Notes: generated by a model not told the origin, from the letters alone. A DNA stretch of 64,000 nt from Hofstenia miamia (GCA_900660155.1 CABFPE010000155.1:79577-143576), one strand, 5' to 3'; shown: positions 24,331 to 36,249, counted from the first letter of the stretch. A program made the numbers and translations.

Positions 24331-24507
24331 GCACTCGGAGAGCGCAGACCTCCGGATCAACACCAAAATTTAATGGATTTCTCCTTGGGCAAAGACGCAC
24401 CTCTGGTGAAAATTTGAGGTCAATCCATCTATTAATTTTTCCGTAAAGTTGCTAATAGACAGAAAAACAAACCAACGCTACCAAAAACAACCTCCTTGGC
24501 GGAGGTA
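24331..24507. repeat. Nested short repeat with GGAGGT ends
   Basis: The 177-bp block begins CACTCGGAGAGCGCAGACC and ends CCTTGGCGGAGGTAA. Its complement starts ACCTCCGCCAAGGAGG and includes TTAGCAACTTTACGG. I recall very similar sequence as an interspersed repeat in many marine and other animals. It lies inside the Transib-like element, so it arrived later or was carried along. Confidence 0.5.
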
Positions 24508-24959
24508 AAAATTACGGAACTATTTTTGTATGGTGCTTTCATGATGTTTATCGATCACATAAGCTACCAAGACAAGAAATGGAGCATTTATAATGATATA
24601 ATACATGAGAAAATTAGTAAAATACCGTACCGGTAATTAGCGCCTGCAAAGTTAAAATATATTTCTATAAAATAAACATGTTAACAATCATCCACTTCAT
24701 ACTACTTATAAATAATCGCCATTTTACTTGCAATTTTGCATCATTTACAATTATTTGAAATGAGTTTACTATTCTTTTCAACTATAGTTTGATGATACGT
24801 CTTGGCCAAAAATAACAAAATCTTCGTAATTTTGAAAATCTGGCCTGTATTCACTAATCTTTCAAAAATGATTTTGCTGACTACTCATTTGAAAGTCCTG
24901 AGATTGTGTAGTCTTCGAAAGTATCAACTAACTTTTACTCGGGAACACCGTGGCATACC

Positions 24960-25870
24960 TACCTTTTGAATTTATGTAGTATCATACGAAATGTGATGAT
25001 ATAATGATTTTTAATAGTGAAGCAGCGTAAACCTCTTCTACATACCTTCTGAACATTGTGTGTCTGACGTTTTTCTTACTTATTTACATTTGCGCATTTG
25101 AACATTCTATTTCAAAGTATTAAAATCATGTGCAAAGTTTTTAAAATCGACAACAAGATCCAAATTATAAATAATTCAGAAATAAGAGATTCAGATAATT
25201 GTTTATAATTAAGTAAGTGAAAGGCGTTATTGAATTCACAAAATAGCTATGCAAAATATTCTCAAACAATTTTGAGTTTTCATATGGTCAATGTTGTAAA
25301 ATTTCTATCTTCGCCATGATTTAACAAAAAAATATTTTTCTTTAAAGAGAAATTTTAAATGTTTTAATGGATTTTAATTTTTAAATTGTATTTATTTTTT
25401 AGTAGTGAATTCCAGGGTTCAATGGGGTATTACTTTAAAACATTTCTGCCTAATTACAGTTGTACAAGCTTTGATCTTGAATAAGCACATCCCGAAAATT
25501 TAAACATATTAAAATTTGGTAGGTTTCTTATTAGTTTGAAGAATTTAATGCATATCTTGATTGTAACATCAATTTAAATTGCTATATCTCCTTAATTATA
25601 ACATAACAAATAAATATTATAAAAAAAATTACAAGAAAAAAATGTTATATTTCAATTATGATACAATTTTAATATAATTCAAAATTATATTATTATATTA
25701 TTTATTAAGTAAACAACAGTAATCTCATCTATAGAGTTAAGAAGTTCTTGAATAGCTGTTTTTTGATCTGTAATTGTGGATAGTTCTATATGATAAAGTT
25801 GTTCTAAAGAGTTACAATATAGAGCAAAGGAGAAAATAATAAATTTCAACAGCATCACAGAAATTCCATA
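24960..25870. other. AT-rich interval, nothing recognised
   Basis: No coding, repeat or splice structure could be supported. Confidence 0.4.
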
Positions 25871-26089
25871 TTTGATGTGATTCGTCAATTCCTATTAAAT
25901 GTCAACTCACTACATCTGAAATCCCCTCAAGCTTCTATCATTCTCTTTACTTTTCCATCCCACCACGTACTGATTCTCCATTCTCATCCTTCCATATTGT
26001 CTGTAATCAAGATTCTCATCGTGTTATCATGGATCCTGAAGTGTGGTCGGATAGCCTCTTGATCAGATAAAATAGCCTCTTTGATGTTG

Positions 26090-27355
26090 AATTCAAAGCA
26101 TTTGGCCTTCGTCCCCGCCGTCGTAGTGCTAATCGTCATGATTGACTATCTGCATCTCCTAGCTTAAAACTTATTCCTAATCACAAAACTGGTTTCTATT
26201 TTTTGATCGCCAGAGCTCAAAGTTTTGTCTCACTAAACCATCGTCTCAGTTTTTACAACTTCTTGCAGTCTCCTGTTGACTTCATTCTCACTACTGAAAC
26301 CTGGCTTGATCCTTCTGTTGCTGAGTCCACAGTCTTGGGTCTTTTTGCTTCTTACTCTTAAACAACTGCCTGCTTTCACGCTGATAACATTTTTGACAAC
26401 TCTGCTGTCCCTGTTGCGATTAAACTGTCTGATCACTCATTTGTTTGCTTTAACCTGTCTGTCAATTCTATTTCCCCATCTGTTTGTCCAGCTGCTCCTC
26501 AATATGCTCGATCTAAAAGTGACTTTGTATCTCTAAATGCTGATCTCTCTTCTTCATTTCCCATGTTAACAACCCGTTCATTCCTGATGAATGGAACACC
26601 TTCCTTCACTAAGTTATTCCTTGATTTGTTGCCGATCACTTTTTGAATAAATTGGAATCTTTCAAACGCTGTTCCGGTCCTGATTCTTTGAAACTATCTT
26701 CTCTCACAGAAGATGTCATCAACTTCATGGAACTCGACAAAATCTCTCTGTTGTCCAGTTTCTCATCTGGATCTCTTCAAGACTCTTATTAGTTCTTGCG
26801 TTCTCTTCAATCGGATCCTATCTCTCTCTGCTCTGGCCCACCTACAACCTCTCAGGTGATTCGCATATTTGACATCGTCTTCAATACACATGATATTTCC
26901 CTCATGCTGGAGTTCTGCAAGTTGTCTGTTCCAGAACCGTACTCAAATTTTCCACTCGTCCACTGTTGCTCTACTTCTATGCCTGTGATCTCCTCTTGTT
27001 CAATCATTTGCTCATCCGAAAATTTGACATTGATCCTTTTGATTTCATAAAGTTCTTTAATTCCCAGTCCACTTGCTCTGATCGTAGTGTTACGTTCTCT
27101 GTTTGTCATTACAACAAACATCACATCGTTCACTCGTTTTCAATCGTGCTTGTGCTGCTTCAAATTCCATCTTAACTCTCAACCCTCTAACAGTCACTGA
27201 TTTTTTCTCACTACAAGCTTCAAGAAATCATTCATATCTTTCCTCTTTGCAGAAGCCTTCTCCCATTTCACTTACTCTTCCATTTTCTCGTACTTCATCT
27301 TGACATTATTTTTGTAGTGGCCAATAAAGTCTTTCATTACCATTATTATTTCGTA
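26090..27355 (+). pseudogene. Decayed non-LTR retrotransposon (LINE)
   Basis: Endonuclease-type sequence is seen at about 26213-26345, reading SPVDFILTTETWLDPSVAES, and an SDHSFVCF block follows near 26430. A reverse-transcriptase active-site relic, YACDLLLF for YADDLLLF, lies near 26970. The 3' end has AATAAAGTCTTTCATTACC followed by ATTATTATT, a plausible LINE tail. Many stops and frameshifts interrupt the reading, and the distance from endonuclease to active site is too short for a full-length element. CT-rich codon use contrasts with the AT-rich surroundings. Confidence 0.6.
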
Positions 27356-27476
27356 ATTGACTCATGTTTTATCACTACTTTTAGCTATTGCAAACCAGTA
27401 ATTCTTGCGACACGATTGTAAATTATTTACATACAGGGTAAGCCATAAGTAACTTGAGATTGTAGGTTAGTATAAA

Positions 27477-27564
27477 ATTGACCAATCACAGAATTTGTGA
27501 CGAAATATTTCATCATTATTATTGACCAATCATAGAATTTGTGACGAAATATTTCATCATTATT
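27477..27564 (+). repeat. 44-bp tandem duplication in transposon leader
   Basis: Two head-to-tail copies beginning ATTGACCAATCACAGAATTT differ at one base. They lie between the left TIR and the transposase start. Confidence 0.95.
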
Positions 27565-27618
27565 TAGGTAAACGGAATTTTATTAATAAGAAGCATTTTC
27601 TGTCTAAACGTCTACAAA

Positions 27619-28677
27619 ATGAATTTGGATGATCGCCTGGATATTGTTAAATTATTTTACAAAAATGGAGAAAGTCCAACATTAACGCTGCGAGCTTTCA
27701 AAAAACTGCGGAACTTGAAGAAGAATCCCTTTTCAACAACAGCCATTACTAATTTGATTAACAAATTTAATGAAACAAAATCATTACATGACATACCTAA
27801 GTCTGGCAGACCGTCTTTAATCGATGAAAGGAAAGAAGAGGTGGTTGAAACTATGCAAAAATTACAGACTGAAAATGTTCTTGGTCATGCTAGTTCGTAT
27901 TCAGTAAGTCAAATTTGCAATATTCCACAAAGAAGTGTATGTCGAGTATTACATTCATGTGGTATGAACCCTTATAAGATATCCCTTCTACAATCAATAA
28001 CTGCAGAAGACAAACCAAAAAGACTGGAATTTTGCAAATGGGTGCTTGACAACCCTGAGTTAGTGCATGACATTGTTTGGTCTGACGAAGCCTATTTTTC
28101 TCTTGATGGATTGGTAAATCGACACAATTGTGTTATTTGGTCATTTGAAAATCCGCATCGTAACATGCAAAAATCACTACATCCTCAAAAAGTTTGTGTG
28201 TGGATGGCTTTTAGTGCTAGATACAAACTTACACCGGTATTTTTTGATAAAACTGTAAACCAGGAAAATTATACAAACCTTTTAAAGGATTCGGTTTTTC
28301 CTGAGTTAAAAAGAAAACGTAAAATGCGATCTGTTATCTTCCAACATGATGGAGCGCCTCCTCACTTTTCGGTCTTAGCTCGTGATTTTATCTCAAGTCA
28401 GCTTCCAGAAAATCGTGTGATAGGAAGAGGCTACGGAGTTCCATGGCCTCCCAGGTCGCCTGATTTATCGCCTTTAGATTTCTACCTGTGGGGAACTTTA
28501 AAGGCACGAGTTTTTCATTCATATCGGGCCAATGATTTAGATGACTTGAAACAAAAGATCATTAAAGAAATCGATGAAATATCCGTTGATGAACTTCGCC
28601 GCTCAGTAGAAAATTTGCACAAAAGATGTGAAATGGTTATTGCAAACAATGGCGGCGCGATTGAACATTTAATTTAA
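27619..28677 (+). CDS. Transposase of the DD41D/Rosa-like type, apparently intact
   Basis: The 352-residue protein has an N-terminal helix-turn-helix region (residues 1-120; AITNLINKFNETKSLHDIPK, then the GRPS hook). An IS630-type catalytic domain follows, with DIVWSDEAYFSLDG, VIFQHDGAPPHFSV and PPRSPDLSPLDFYLWG. Counting gives 42 residues between the second aspartate and the D of SPLD, longer than Tc1 (DD34E) or mariner (DD34D) and next to the DD41D Rosa group. No stop or frameshift occurs. The ATG at 27619 lies just after the tandem repeat in the leader. The C-terminal GGAIEHLI resembles the usual ending GGHIEHL of this group. Substrate and cofactor (metal-dependent DNA cutting at its own TIRs) are by family. 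Confidence 0.92.
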   Translation: MNLDDRLDIVKLFYKNGESPTLTLRAFKKLRNLKKNPFSTTAITNLINKFNETKSLHDIPKSGRPSLIDERKEEVVETMQKLQTENVLGHASSYSVSQICNIPQRSVCRVLHSCGMNPYKISLLQSITAEDKPKRLEFCKWVLDNPELVHDIVWSDEAYFSLDGLVNRHNCVIWSFENPHRNMQKSLHPQKVCVWMAFSARYKLTPVFFDKTVNQENYTNLLKDSVFPELKRKRKMRSVIFQHDGAPPHFSVLARDFISSQLPENRVIGRGYGVPWPPRSPDLSPLDFYLWGTLKARVFHSYRANDLDDLKQKIIKEIDEISVDELRRSVENLHKRCEMVIANNGGAIEHLI

Positions 28678-28799
28678 CTTTTATAAATCCCATGTATTGA
28701 TCATTATAAAAAATATACTTTGACTTTGTGGTTGTTTTTATTTTTATTTTTGTGGCTAATTAAAATATCAAGTTACTTATGGCTTACCCTGTATATATA

Positions 28800-30390
28800 T
28801 ATTTCATAAAGAAATGTTCATTTTTTACTTTCACAAAATCTTTCCTCCCTGTATCTGTCATAGTTTGAAAAGTATAGAAGTTTAAAATCTTTTTTGAAAC
28901 TAGTACTTTCTTGTACATAATACAAATTATCAATGAAAAATGTCTATTCAAAATATACTTTTTGAATGATAATATATGCCTTTTTACTTTTCATTTTGTT
29001 TATAAAAATAAAACATCTATAAACTTTAATCATGTCAGCGTAGGTGATTTTAGATGTTTATGGGATCTTAATCTTTCAAAAGATGTGTACACAAGGATTT
29101 GCCATGTTTGATATTGCATTCCTATCTACAGTGTTTGGAACTACGCCAAATTTTAGGAGGGTAGAAAACAGATTTTAGTTTTACACTCTTACCTAATATA
29201 ACGTTCCTAAATAGAAAATTCTGCAAACAAATGAAAATCCTTTTCTTAAAAGAATATTCAATTGCTTTGTTGTCATATGGTAACAGCTTCACGAAGAGAA
29301 TTAATGTCAATATACTTAATAAAAAAGTGAAACTTAGAACTCACTGTCACTTTCACATTGACATATTCTACAAAGCTCTTCAACTGATGATGACCTTGTA
29401 TTGGAATGATCTCCATTTGATAAAACACCCATTGTAACCGGTGATACAATAAACAAATTTGATACAACCTAAAAATTTCATTCATAATTCAGAAAATATT
29501 TAGTACTGAATAATTTAATTGAAAACAACGGTAGAATTATATTAGAAGTTTTGAATTCCGCTATAAAGCAATAACCCTTTAATGCATAAACCTAAACTAT
29601 AAACTGAACAGTTTAAACACTTATCTGTACAACCCTCAGTTTGAATTGTCTTCAACAGTCCTGTGCAATGACAAATAAAATTTCAACAGCCAATACTCCT
29701 ATTCATTTAATAAAGCTTTTGTTAAAATTAATTAATCGATTTGCCGAGCCTGAAAAGCACTAGAAGCAATAACTGCAACAGGATAGAAGAAAGTTATTTA
29801 ACATTTTAGAAGCTTGTGTAAGTCATGATCCATTAAACATAACTTAAGCAAATAAAAATAAGCGAATTTTTGTAATCTGAAATATGCAACGATGCATCGA
29901 AAAGCAGTGATCTTTATAAAAACTGTTCGTATTTTTCTATAAAATGCAGCTCTATTTTGAAAGCTGCTATAATTCATTAAACATGCAAATTATCTCCATT
30001 CGACAGCAAGATAAAATATATAATAAATCAAACTCGAAAAAAATTAACTACCTCTAGGCTAGAATGCGATAAATAAAACCATTTAGGTTGCGTAACTAAT
30101 TAATGCATTAAAAAACTCAACTGCACTTTTGAAAATATAACGAATGAAGAAATTTAAAATATCAATTCTATGAAGTTATTAATCGAATTGGCATTGACTA
30201 CTCATAAAAAACAAAATTCCATAGTTAACCCCATATTATGAAGCCTTACATATTGGTGCACCATTTATTTATGATTACTAAAATTTTAAGGAATAGAAAC
30301 AACTTGCAATGTGAATTGGTAATCGTATGATAAACATTGATAAATTTTAAATAATAAACTACTGAATTACAGTAGTTGATCAATAAAAGC
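28800..30390. other. AT-rich interval, nothing recognised
   Basis: Short open frames only; no supported feature. It could belong to a long intron of the MARCH gene. Confidence 0.35.
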
Positions 30391-30398
30391 AAACTTAC

Positions 30399-30482
30399 TT
30401 CTGAATTTACTGTGGATTTCAAAAAAGCATCATTAAATGGTTTAACCGATCCACTTTTCATTGACGAACCCCATTTTGTAAG
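30399..30482 (-). CDS. Possible isolated coding exon
   Basis: An 84-bp frame bounded by TTTTAG|CT and a consensus donor GAA|GTAAGT, phase 0 at both ends, encodes LTKWGSSMKSGSVKPFNDAF followed by LKSTVNSE. Serine/lysine-rich, no known domain. Strand and position would suit an upstream exon of the MARCH gene, but nothing proves it. Confidence 0.3.
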
Positions 30483-30997
30483 CTAAAACAATCACTATAT
30501 TTCAGAAGGTAACCGGAGCAATTTCAAATTTACTTGAAAAAATAGATTATAATGTATATAAATTGTATTTCAACTGCATCAAATGCAAATTAAATGATGT
30601 CCAATGTTACATAAATTAGAACGCAAATGCTATTAAATAGAATTCATCAAATTTACATTAAGTCAAGAAGCATGTCCAATTAGAAAGTCGCCATTTTAAT
30701 GTCCTTGTTTCAATAACAAATTTAAATTTGTGATGGGTTCATTTAATTCTTCTCATGGTTCTTTCGAAAAATCTAACATAGCTGGTAAGGAAAATGTAAG
30801 GTTTTAATAAATTTTAAATTTCTACTTATTAATATTTTATTGATTTGATTCCATCTAAAATAATTTCTTTGTTAAATCTTGTAGATTGTATTTATAGGAA
30901 GAATTTAACCGGGTACAAAACGTCCAGCAAAATAAATATAAATAACATTGTCAGTACAAGCACCGATTAACAAAAATATTCTTGAACCATTGAGTTT

Positions 30998-31731
30998 TTA
31001 CATTTGGCAGGTAGAAGTTGACTTGTAAGCCTCAGAGGAAGATCGCGCATCTCTAGAACCCTGTCGCACTGGAGGCAGAATTCCATACAGTAGATGTTTG
31101 GGATCCGCAACAATTTGCTTAAAAAGCTTCATGTCCTTCTCTTTGATAAGATCTTTCAAATTGAACATATTCTTAGTGAAACCAGACTTAAAAGCCCGCT
31201 TAAACATTCTGTTTATCTTGTTGCTCTCCACAACAGAAGCTCCACCATACACAGTTAAAATCCAATAAATAAAAAGTAGATTAAGTCCAGCGACATCAAT
31301 ATTGTATTGTTCGAGTTGACGGAGTAAATATAGTTTTCTGTTGCAATCTTTCAAAAATTTTTCTATGTGCTCTTTGATTTTTAAATTACTTTGCAAACTC
31401 CAAGTACTTTTAGAGAGTTAACTTGTTCAATACAGTTTATGCTAAGAGGTAGTACAATTTGAGATAATGAGCAAACCATCTCTTTCGTCCTCTTAAAGAT
31501 TAGCAACATTTGATTCGCGTCACACCAATTTTCGAGCGAGCATAACTCTTGCAATGGCAAATCTGGCTGATTACGATAAACAGGGACAATTGAAGTTCCA
31601 TCATCAGCATACTTTACTAGGGTGGTATTGGGCAAGGCTGGAGGTCGTTCATTAATAAGTAAAGCAAATAGCAACGGCCCGGAAACCGTTCCTTGGGGGC
31701 TACCTCTATTGACGCATAAATAACACTGCAT
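30998..31731 (-). pseudogene. LINE reverse transcriptase, C-terminal part
   Basis: Two frames, 31731-31381 and 31396-30998, overlap at a frameshift. The first has the palm motifs VNRGSPQGTVSGPLLFALL and TLVKYADDGTSIVP, containing the YADD catalytic pair. The second has the thumb and C-terminal region (HIEKFLKDCNRKLYLLRQL; a GGASVVESNKINR block; RQGSRDARSS at the end). The N-terminal part of a reverse transcriptase of the same strand lies at 33720-33425, separated by an unrelated decayed ORF. Confidence 0.75.
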
Positions 31732-31968
31732 GACGACAAAATTTCAGCAAGCACTATTTTAGATGACTAGCGTTAATTTTGGGGTGCTGGTTCTGAATCT
31801 GAAATCCGTTTAGCTCCATCACGTCTAGTTTTTTACCATATATTCTAGTAACTATTAAAATAAAACATTGCAATTTAATACAAATAGTTTTAGTATTATA
31901 ACAAATATAATCCAATCAAACTGGTGGAAAAAGTCCAGCCTTATTTATTGTCAGTGAAAAAAGTGAAG

Positions 31969-33419
31969 CTAGCAAAAATCTCCCATCATATGCGTATCGG
32001 CTCGTCCTTGGTACCTGTTTTCTATGGTCTCGATAACTTGGTGAAATCTTGAATTACCAATATATATAGGAAAGAAATCCAAATGACTCTTCAAAAAATG
32101 AATCTTAAGTGACATTTTGACTCCTGGCTCATTGAATGATTGAAGAAGTTCTGCCACTACTTCCTTGTAATCGGAACTCTTGTTCTTTCCAAGAACGTTT
32201 TCAAGTGTCTTAATCACTGCATCGTAATCACGAAGTTCAACTGAATTTAAAGAATTTCTGAACTGCTGGTTGTTCATCAGTTTTCGAGTGTCCGGGCCGA
32301 CAAATACACCTTCTTTAATTTCCGCATCACTTAACCGAGGAAAGCTGTCTTTCAGCAATTTGAGTGGCTGCTCCTCGAAGTTAAGCGATTTCACAAAGTT
32401 TTTTTGAAGATTCCAAGTTTGGCGTGTAGTGGAGGTAATATAATCAACTGTGGTGTTACCAAAGTTGTATAGGCAACACTGTGATAACCAGGTGTCCAAT
32501 CATTACTTGCTGGCAAATCTTGACGACTGTAGTGTTCATCTCTAGCGCTGCTGTCCCAAAGACATAAGAAACAGCAGAACTTCGTATATCCCTTTTGCAT
32601 TCCAGTTAACAATCCTATGACCTTTAAATCACCTTCAGCTTTCCACTGAAAATCGTCATACTTGATCAATGACAGTAAAGTCTTGTTTGCTTCGTATGAT
32701 TCTTTGGTCTTCCATGAATAAGCCATTAGAATTCCGGGATAATTATTTTCAACGTGTAAGAGAACTGCCTTTAAGCTGGAAATACTACCTTCAATAAAGA
32801 GCCACCAATTTTCCTTTCCATCACAGGAAATTCCTATTGCTTCCATTAATCCAGCCAGCAATGATTTTACAGTAAACCAAACTTAGTTCTTCACATGTAT
32901 CAAAAAATCGACAAACTTTTGCTCTCTGTTACGGTATGCTGTTTTGGTTCCTTCAGCTAAGACACCAAATTCTTTTAGTATTGTTCCAGCCAGGTAAGCA
33001 TCGTTCTTAGAAAGTGATAACTTTCGAATAAAGTAATCTAACAGTTCTTGATTTATCTTGGAAGAACAATCTGCTATTTCAAAATCAGTATCATGCTTGT
33101 CATGCTTACTTTCAGCTTCATCAACAGAACCATCATCTGATTCACTAGTTGGTAGATGGCTAGGTACAGGTGGGACTTCATTGGGAAGATATTGCTGGGG
33201 TCTTATGGCAGATGGTAAATTGGGGTACTTTATATGTTTTGCATTTTTCTTATTGAAACCACTAACGTCGGTACAACAAAAATAGCAGTCTGTCAAGTGA
33301 TTACTTTGTTCACGCCAAGCCATTGGAGTTGAGAATGGCATCTTTGATAGCTTGCCGCTTATCCACAGAGATAATCTGTCACTACAACCCTTGCAGACAA
33401 TATGTGGGTCGAAAATCAC
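31969..33419 (-). pseudogene. Decayed member of a multicopy invertebrate ORF family of unknown function
   Basis: The reading runs 33419-32883, then one in-frame TAA, then 32861-32391 in the same frame, then a one-base shift at a T-run near 32400, then about 32400-31969. Recognisable blocks are TPMAWREQSNHLTDCYFC, YPNLPSAIRPQQYLP, GDLKVIGLLTGMQKGYTKFC, FLCLWDSSARDEHY, LPPLHAKLGIFKK, VFVGPDTRKLM, LKIHFLKSHLDFFP and IENRYQGRAD. I recall this block order from large repeated families of uncharacterised proteins in aphids, Hydra and other invertebrates, thought to be mobile. The cysteine pairs CKGC, CYFC and CFLC suggest zinc binding. A short deletion has removed residues before RFHQ. No function is assigned. 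Confidence 0.7.
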
Positions 33420-33424
33420 CCAAT

Positions 33425-33720
33425 TTATAGGGCTAGCTTTTTTGGCAAGCGTAGGATATTTGCGTGCTTCATTAGTTTTGGAACTTTGCCTTCTTGCATT
33501 GATTTGTTAAAAATATACGCAATTGTGTCACAAAGTTCATCTGAATATTTTTTAATACCCATAAAGGCACATTCGCTGGTCCAGTATCAGTTTTCTTTAA
33601 GGATTTTAACACTATGTACATCTAGAGCGGAAATCCAAAGATTGTCTCTCCCACCAGCCGTCAATCTTTGCAAAATGTACATTCAAGTCTTCAGCTGTCA
33701 CATTTGGGTAAAACAATTAT
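33425..33720 (-). pseudogene. LINE reverse transcriptase, N-terminal part
   Basis: At about 33585-33425 the minus strand reads TDTGPANVPLWVLKKYSDEL then CDTIAYIFNKSMQEGKVPKL and KHANILRLPKK. This is the start of a LINE reverse transcriptase (usual form KATGPDxIPNWVLKxxSxxL to WKxAxVxPIPKK). It stops at the edge of the 31969-33419 ORF. Confidence 0.7.
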
Positions 33721-33779
33721 TGCGAGATGCAAAACTTTCCGATAAATAAAATTTTCTTGACTAAATCTTCATAGTTTCA

Positions 33780-36240
33780 AAGTATCCACCCTTAAAGCAA
33801 CACAGCTAAGGTATGCGTAGACCTAACTTGAAAATGAAATTTCTTTAAATAAATAAACTGAAAACAAAATGTGAAGCTTAGGAAACAATCTAGCAATCTT
33901 AGTCAAACTGATATCTTTTACTAAGCAACGTCTTGAGGTCCTAGTTTTCACTTTTTACACAAAACTTGAACATTAAAGCCATCTAGATTCGCGAATTTTT
34001 AATTCTGGTTTTCGCTCTAAAGCTTAAAGAACCTTTTAATTGAAGACTGGAAACTAATCGCAGAGGTCCAGAAACTTTCTCTGTAGAATCATAGATTTCT
34101 ATAATACTACCAGAATGTGAACTGAAATACGCAATGACCAATTGTGGCTGAATGGTAAAAAAGTTGAAATTTTACAATTGCTAAAATAAAACTTGTGTAA
34201 CACACAAACACACTAACTTGATTTATTATTAATGCAAAAACAAGAGGAAAATATTTATTCTACCAAGTTTTTGACAATTTTTTAATTTTTGTTTTTAATG
34301 TACAAATTCAAATTAAGCACCTTAGTAAAACTTGTCATAATACAATTGAAACCTCTGCGAACAATAAATGAAAAAAAATCATTTACACGATTTGCACATG
34401 CATTAAGTCTTTAAAAATGTGGGTGCCATTGAATTACAAACTGCAATAAACAAATTGAACAAATTACTTGCACTTGTCTTCAAAATTCTTTTGCAGAAAA
34501 GTTTATCATCTTTTAGTTCATTCATAATGTATATTGCAAAACTAACTATGGAAAACTTGGTCTGAAAGAACTGTTAAGCCTCTGACGAGATTCTTTAGTT
34601 GACTAATTTTTCATATATAGCATTAATTTTGTCAACACTATCTAAACTTAAGAAAGATAAATTGTCAGTCAATTCGAATATTTTCACGAAACAAACGATT
34701 ATCAAAAGATACATTAGTGTGCCGATTTCTTTAAAATATATGGGATTTTCTGGAAATAATGAGGGCATGAAATTTTCTCTTAGTAACCGATATTTAACCC
34801 ACCATGCTTACGCTTCTTACATGTTACTGAGTTGGTTCTTCAATAACAAAATTTTTCCCCTGCAAAGTGATAGGAACATAATATAAACACTCATACCTTA
34901 AATTCGCTATACCGTTAGATATTTAGAAAAAGTAATCGAATTTGCAAACAATGTTGCGATTCAATTTCTGAAGAAATGCTTGAAATAAATTTCATTATCA
35001 CTCAATAATTTAGAGATCATAGTAGACAAATAGCAAAATTATACAAATATATTTACATTATATAGCCAAAAATACCAAGTAAATAATTATTAAAACAGTT
35101 ATAATCATTTCTACATTTACGCAGTTGATGAAAAATATTACATAAACTTGTGATTTTGAAAAATTAAAAAAATGAAATAATTTTCATTTGATTTTGAATG
35201 CATCTAATGAAACAAAATGCAGTAAATGTATGAGATAAAATATTACAATCCTTAAATTGTCAACTAACATTAATTCTTGAAAAGCAATCCTTGGGTATTT
35301 TGTAGGAATAAAGTCCTTTCTGGATATTCTTCTCAACCATTCTTTTAATAATGTAGCATTAGTGAAAACACTGAAAAATGTTTATTGCAGCTAACTCCAT
35401 CATAGCGATTTCTGCAATTGAATACAGCGCATTTATATACAATTGCCAATTATGCACCCTCTATGAACTGTTTACAAGCGTGTACTAAATGAATGAAAAT
35501 ATAATTAATAGAATTGCCCTCGCTTACGGTTAGATTATCTCAGCCGCAATTAGTCAATTACTTCCTGGTAGTATTATGGAAATCCATGGTAGAATGCATC
35601 AAGTCATAAATGTATAGCTGCTCTTTGGATTGGTACTACCCAAAAGCCCACTTGGGTTTTTAGGTTCTTATGAAAATATTCTAAGTTCTTTTTTAAATAA
35701 TGCAATGTGCCAATATTTAGTACAGTGCATTATTAAAGGTAAATAGATGCAGAAAACCGAGTAAATCATATTATGATGTACCTCACTTAAATTTTTCTGC
35801 CTTGAACTTATTTCAATGTTTAGCAAGTGGTTATTTGCGTAGATAACTCTTTGTCAATCAATAATGTGCAATATACTTATCAATTAAATTGTGCAAAATT
35901 TAAAGTATATTAACCTATCTTTTATTCAGCCAATAATTTATACTGCCGGCTTATAACCTTGTGTGCTGCAGATTGTATCAGTCATAACTTGCCTATAGGT
36001 TATAGAAATTGATATACCAATTATAAATTTGTATTGGCATAGACGCTAACCGTAACTTATAGCAGAACTAGAATTTGTCTCACTATGTCATGTGAATCAC
36101 ATATCGTGTCAGTGATTTGAACCGGAATTCAGATTAAAATAGACGTTAGTGCAATCTAGAAAAATGGGCATAACGCAGACAGATTGGTAGTCACTACAAG
36201 CTTTAATGAAAGCAAGTCTTGCAGTTTGAATTAGCATTTC
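33780..36240. other. AT-rich interval, nothing recognised
   Basis: No family, splice structure or repeat pair was identified. The open frame at 34599-34886 has no recognisable similarity. Confidence 0.4.
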
Positions 36241-36249
36241 TCACTGGCT

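Larger units (their letters stand above)
23259..24952. mobile_element. Long-TIR DNA transposon with CACGGTG ends (Transib-like)
   Basis: Both ends read CACGGTGTTCCC inward and are flanked by the same 5-bp sequence GCATA (23254-23258, 24953-24957). The inverted repeats extend about 260-330 bp with small indels (left to about 23590, right from about 24690). A 5-bp duplication with CAC-x-x-TG ends is the signature of Transib, the superfamily related to RAG1 and the V(D)J signal heptamer CACAGTG. The 1.7-kb body holds one transposase-like fragment at 23859-24086 and a nested short repeat at 24331-24507. Transib membership is inferred from ends and duplication length only. Confidence 0.65.
27434..28791 (+). 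mobile_element. Complete Tc1/mariner-superfamily element with DD42D spacing
   Basis: 24-bp perfect inverted repeats CAGGGTAAGCCATAAGTAAC.. lie at both ends, flanked by TA at 27432-27433 and 28792-28793. The 1358-bp unit contains one intact transposase frame. The leader has a tandem duplication of 44 bp (27477-27520 and 27521-27564) with one mismatch. Perfect ends and an intact frame indicate recent activity. Confidence 0.92.
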
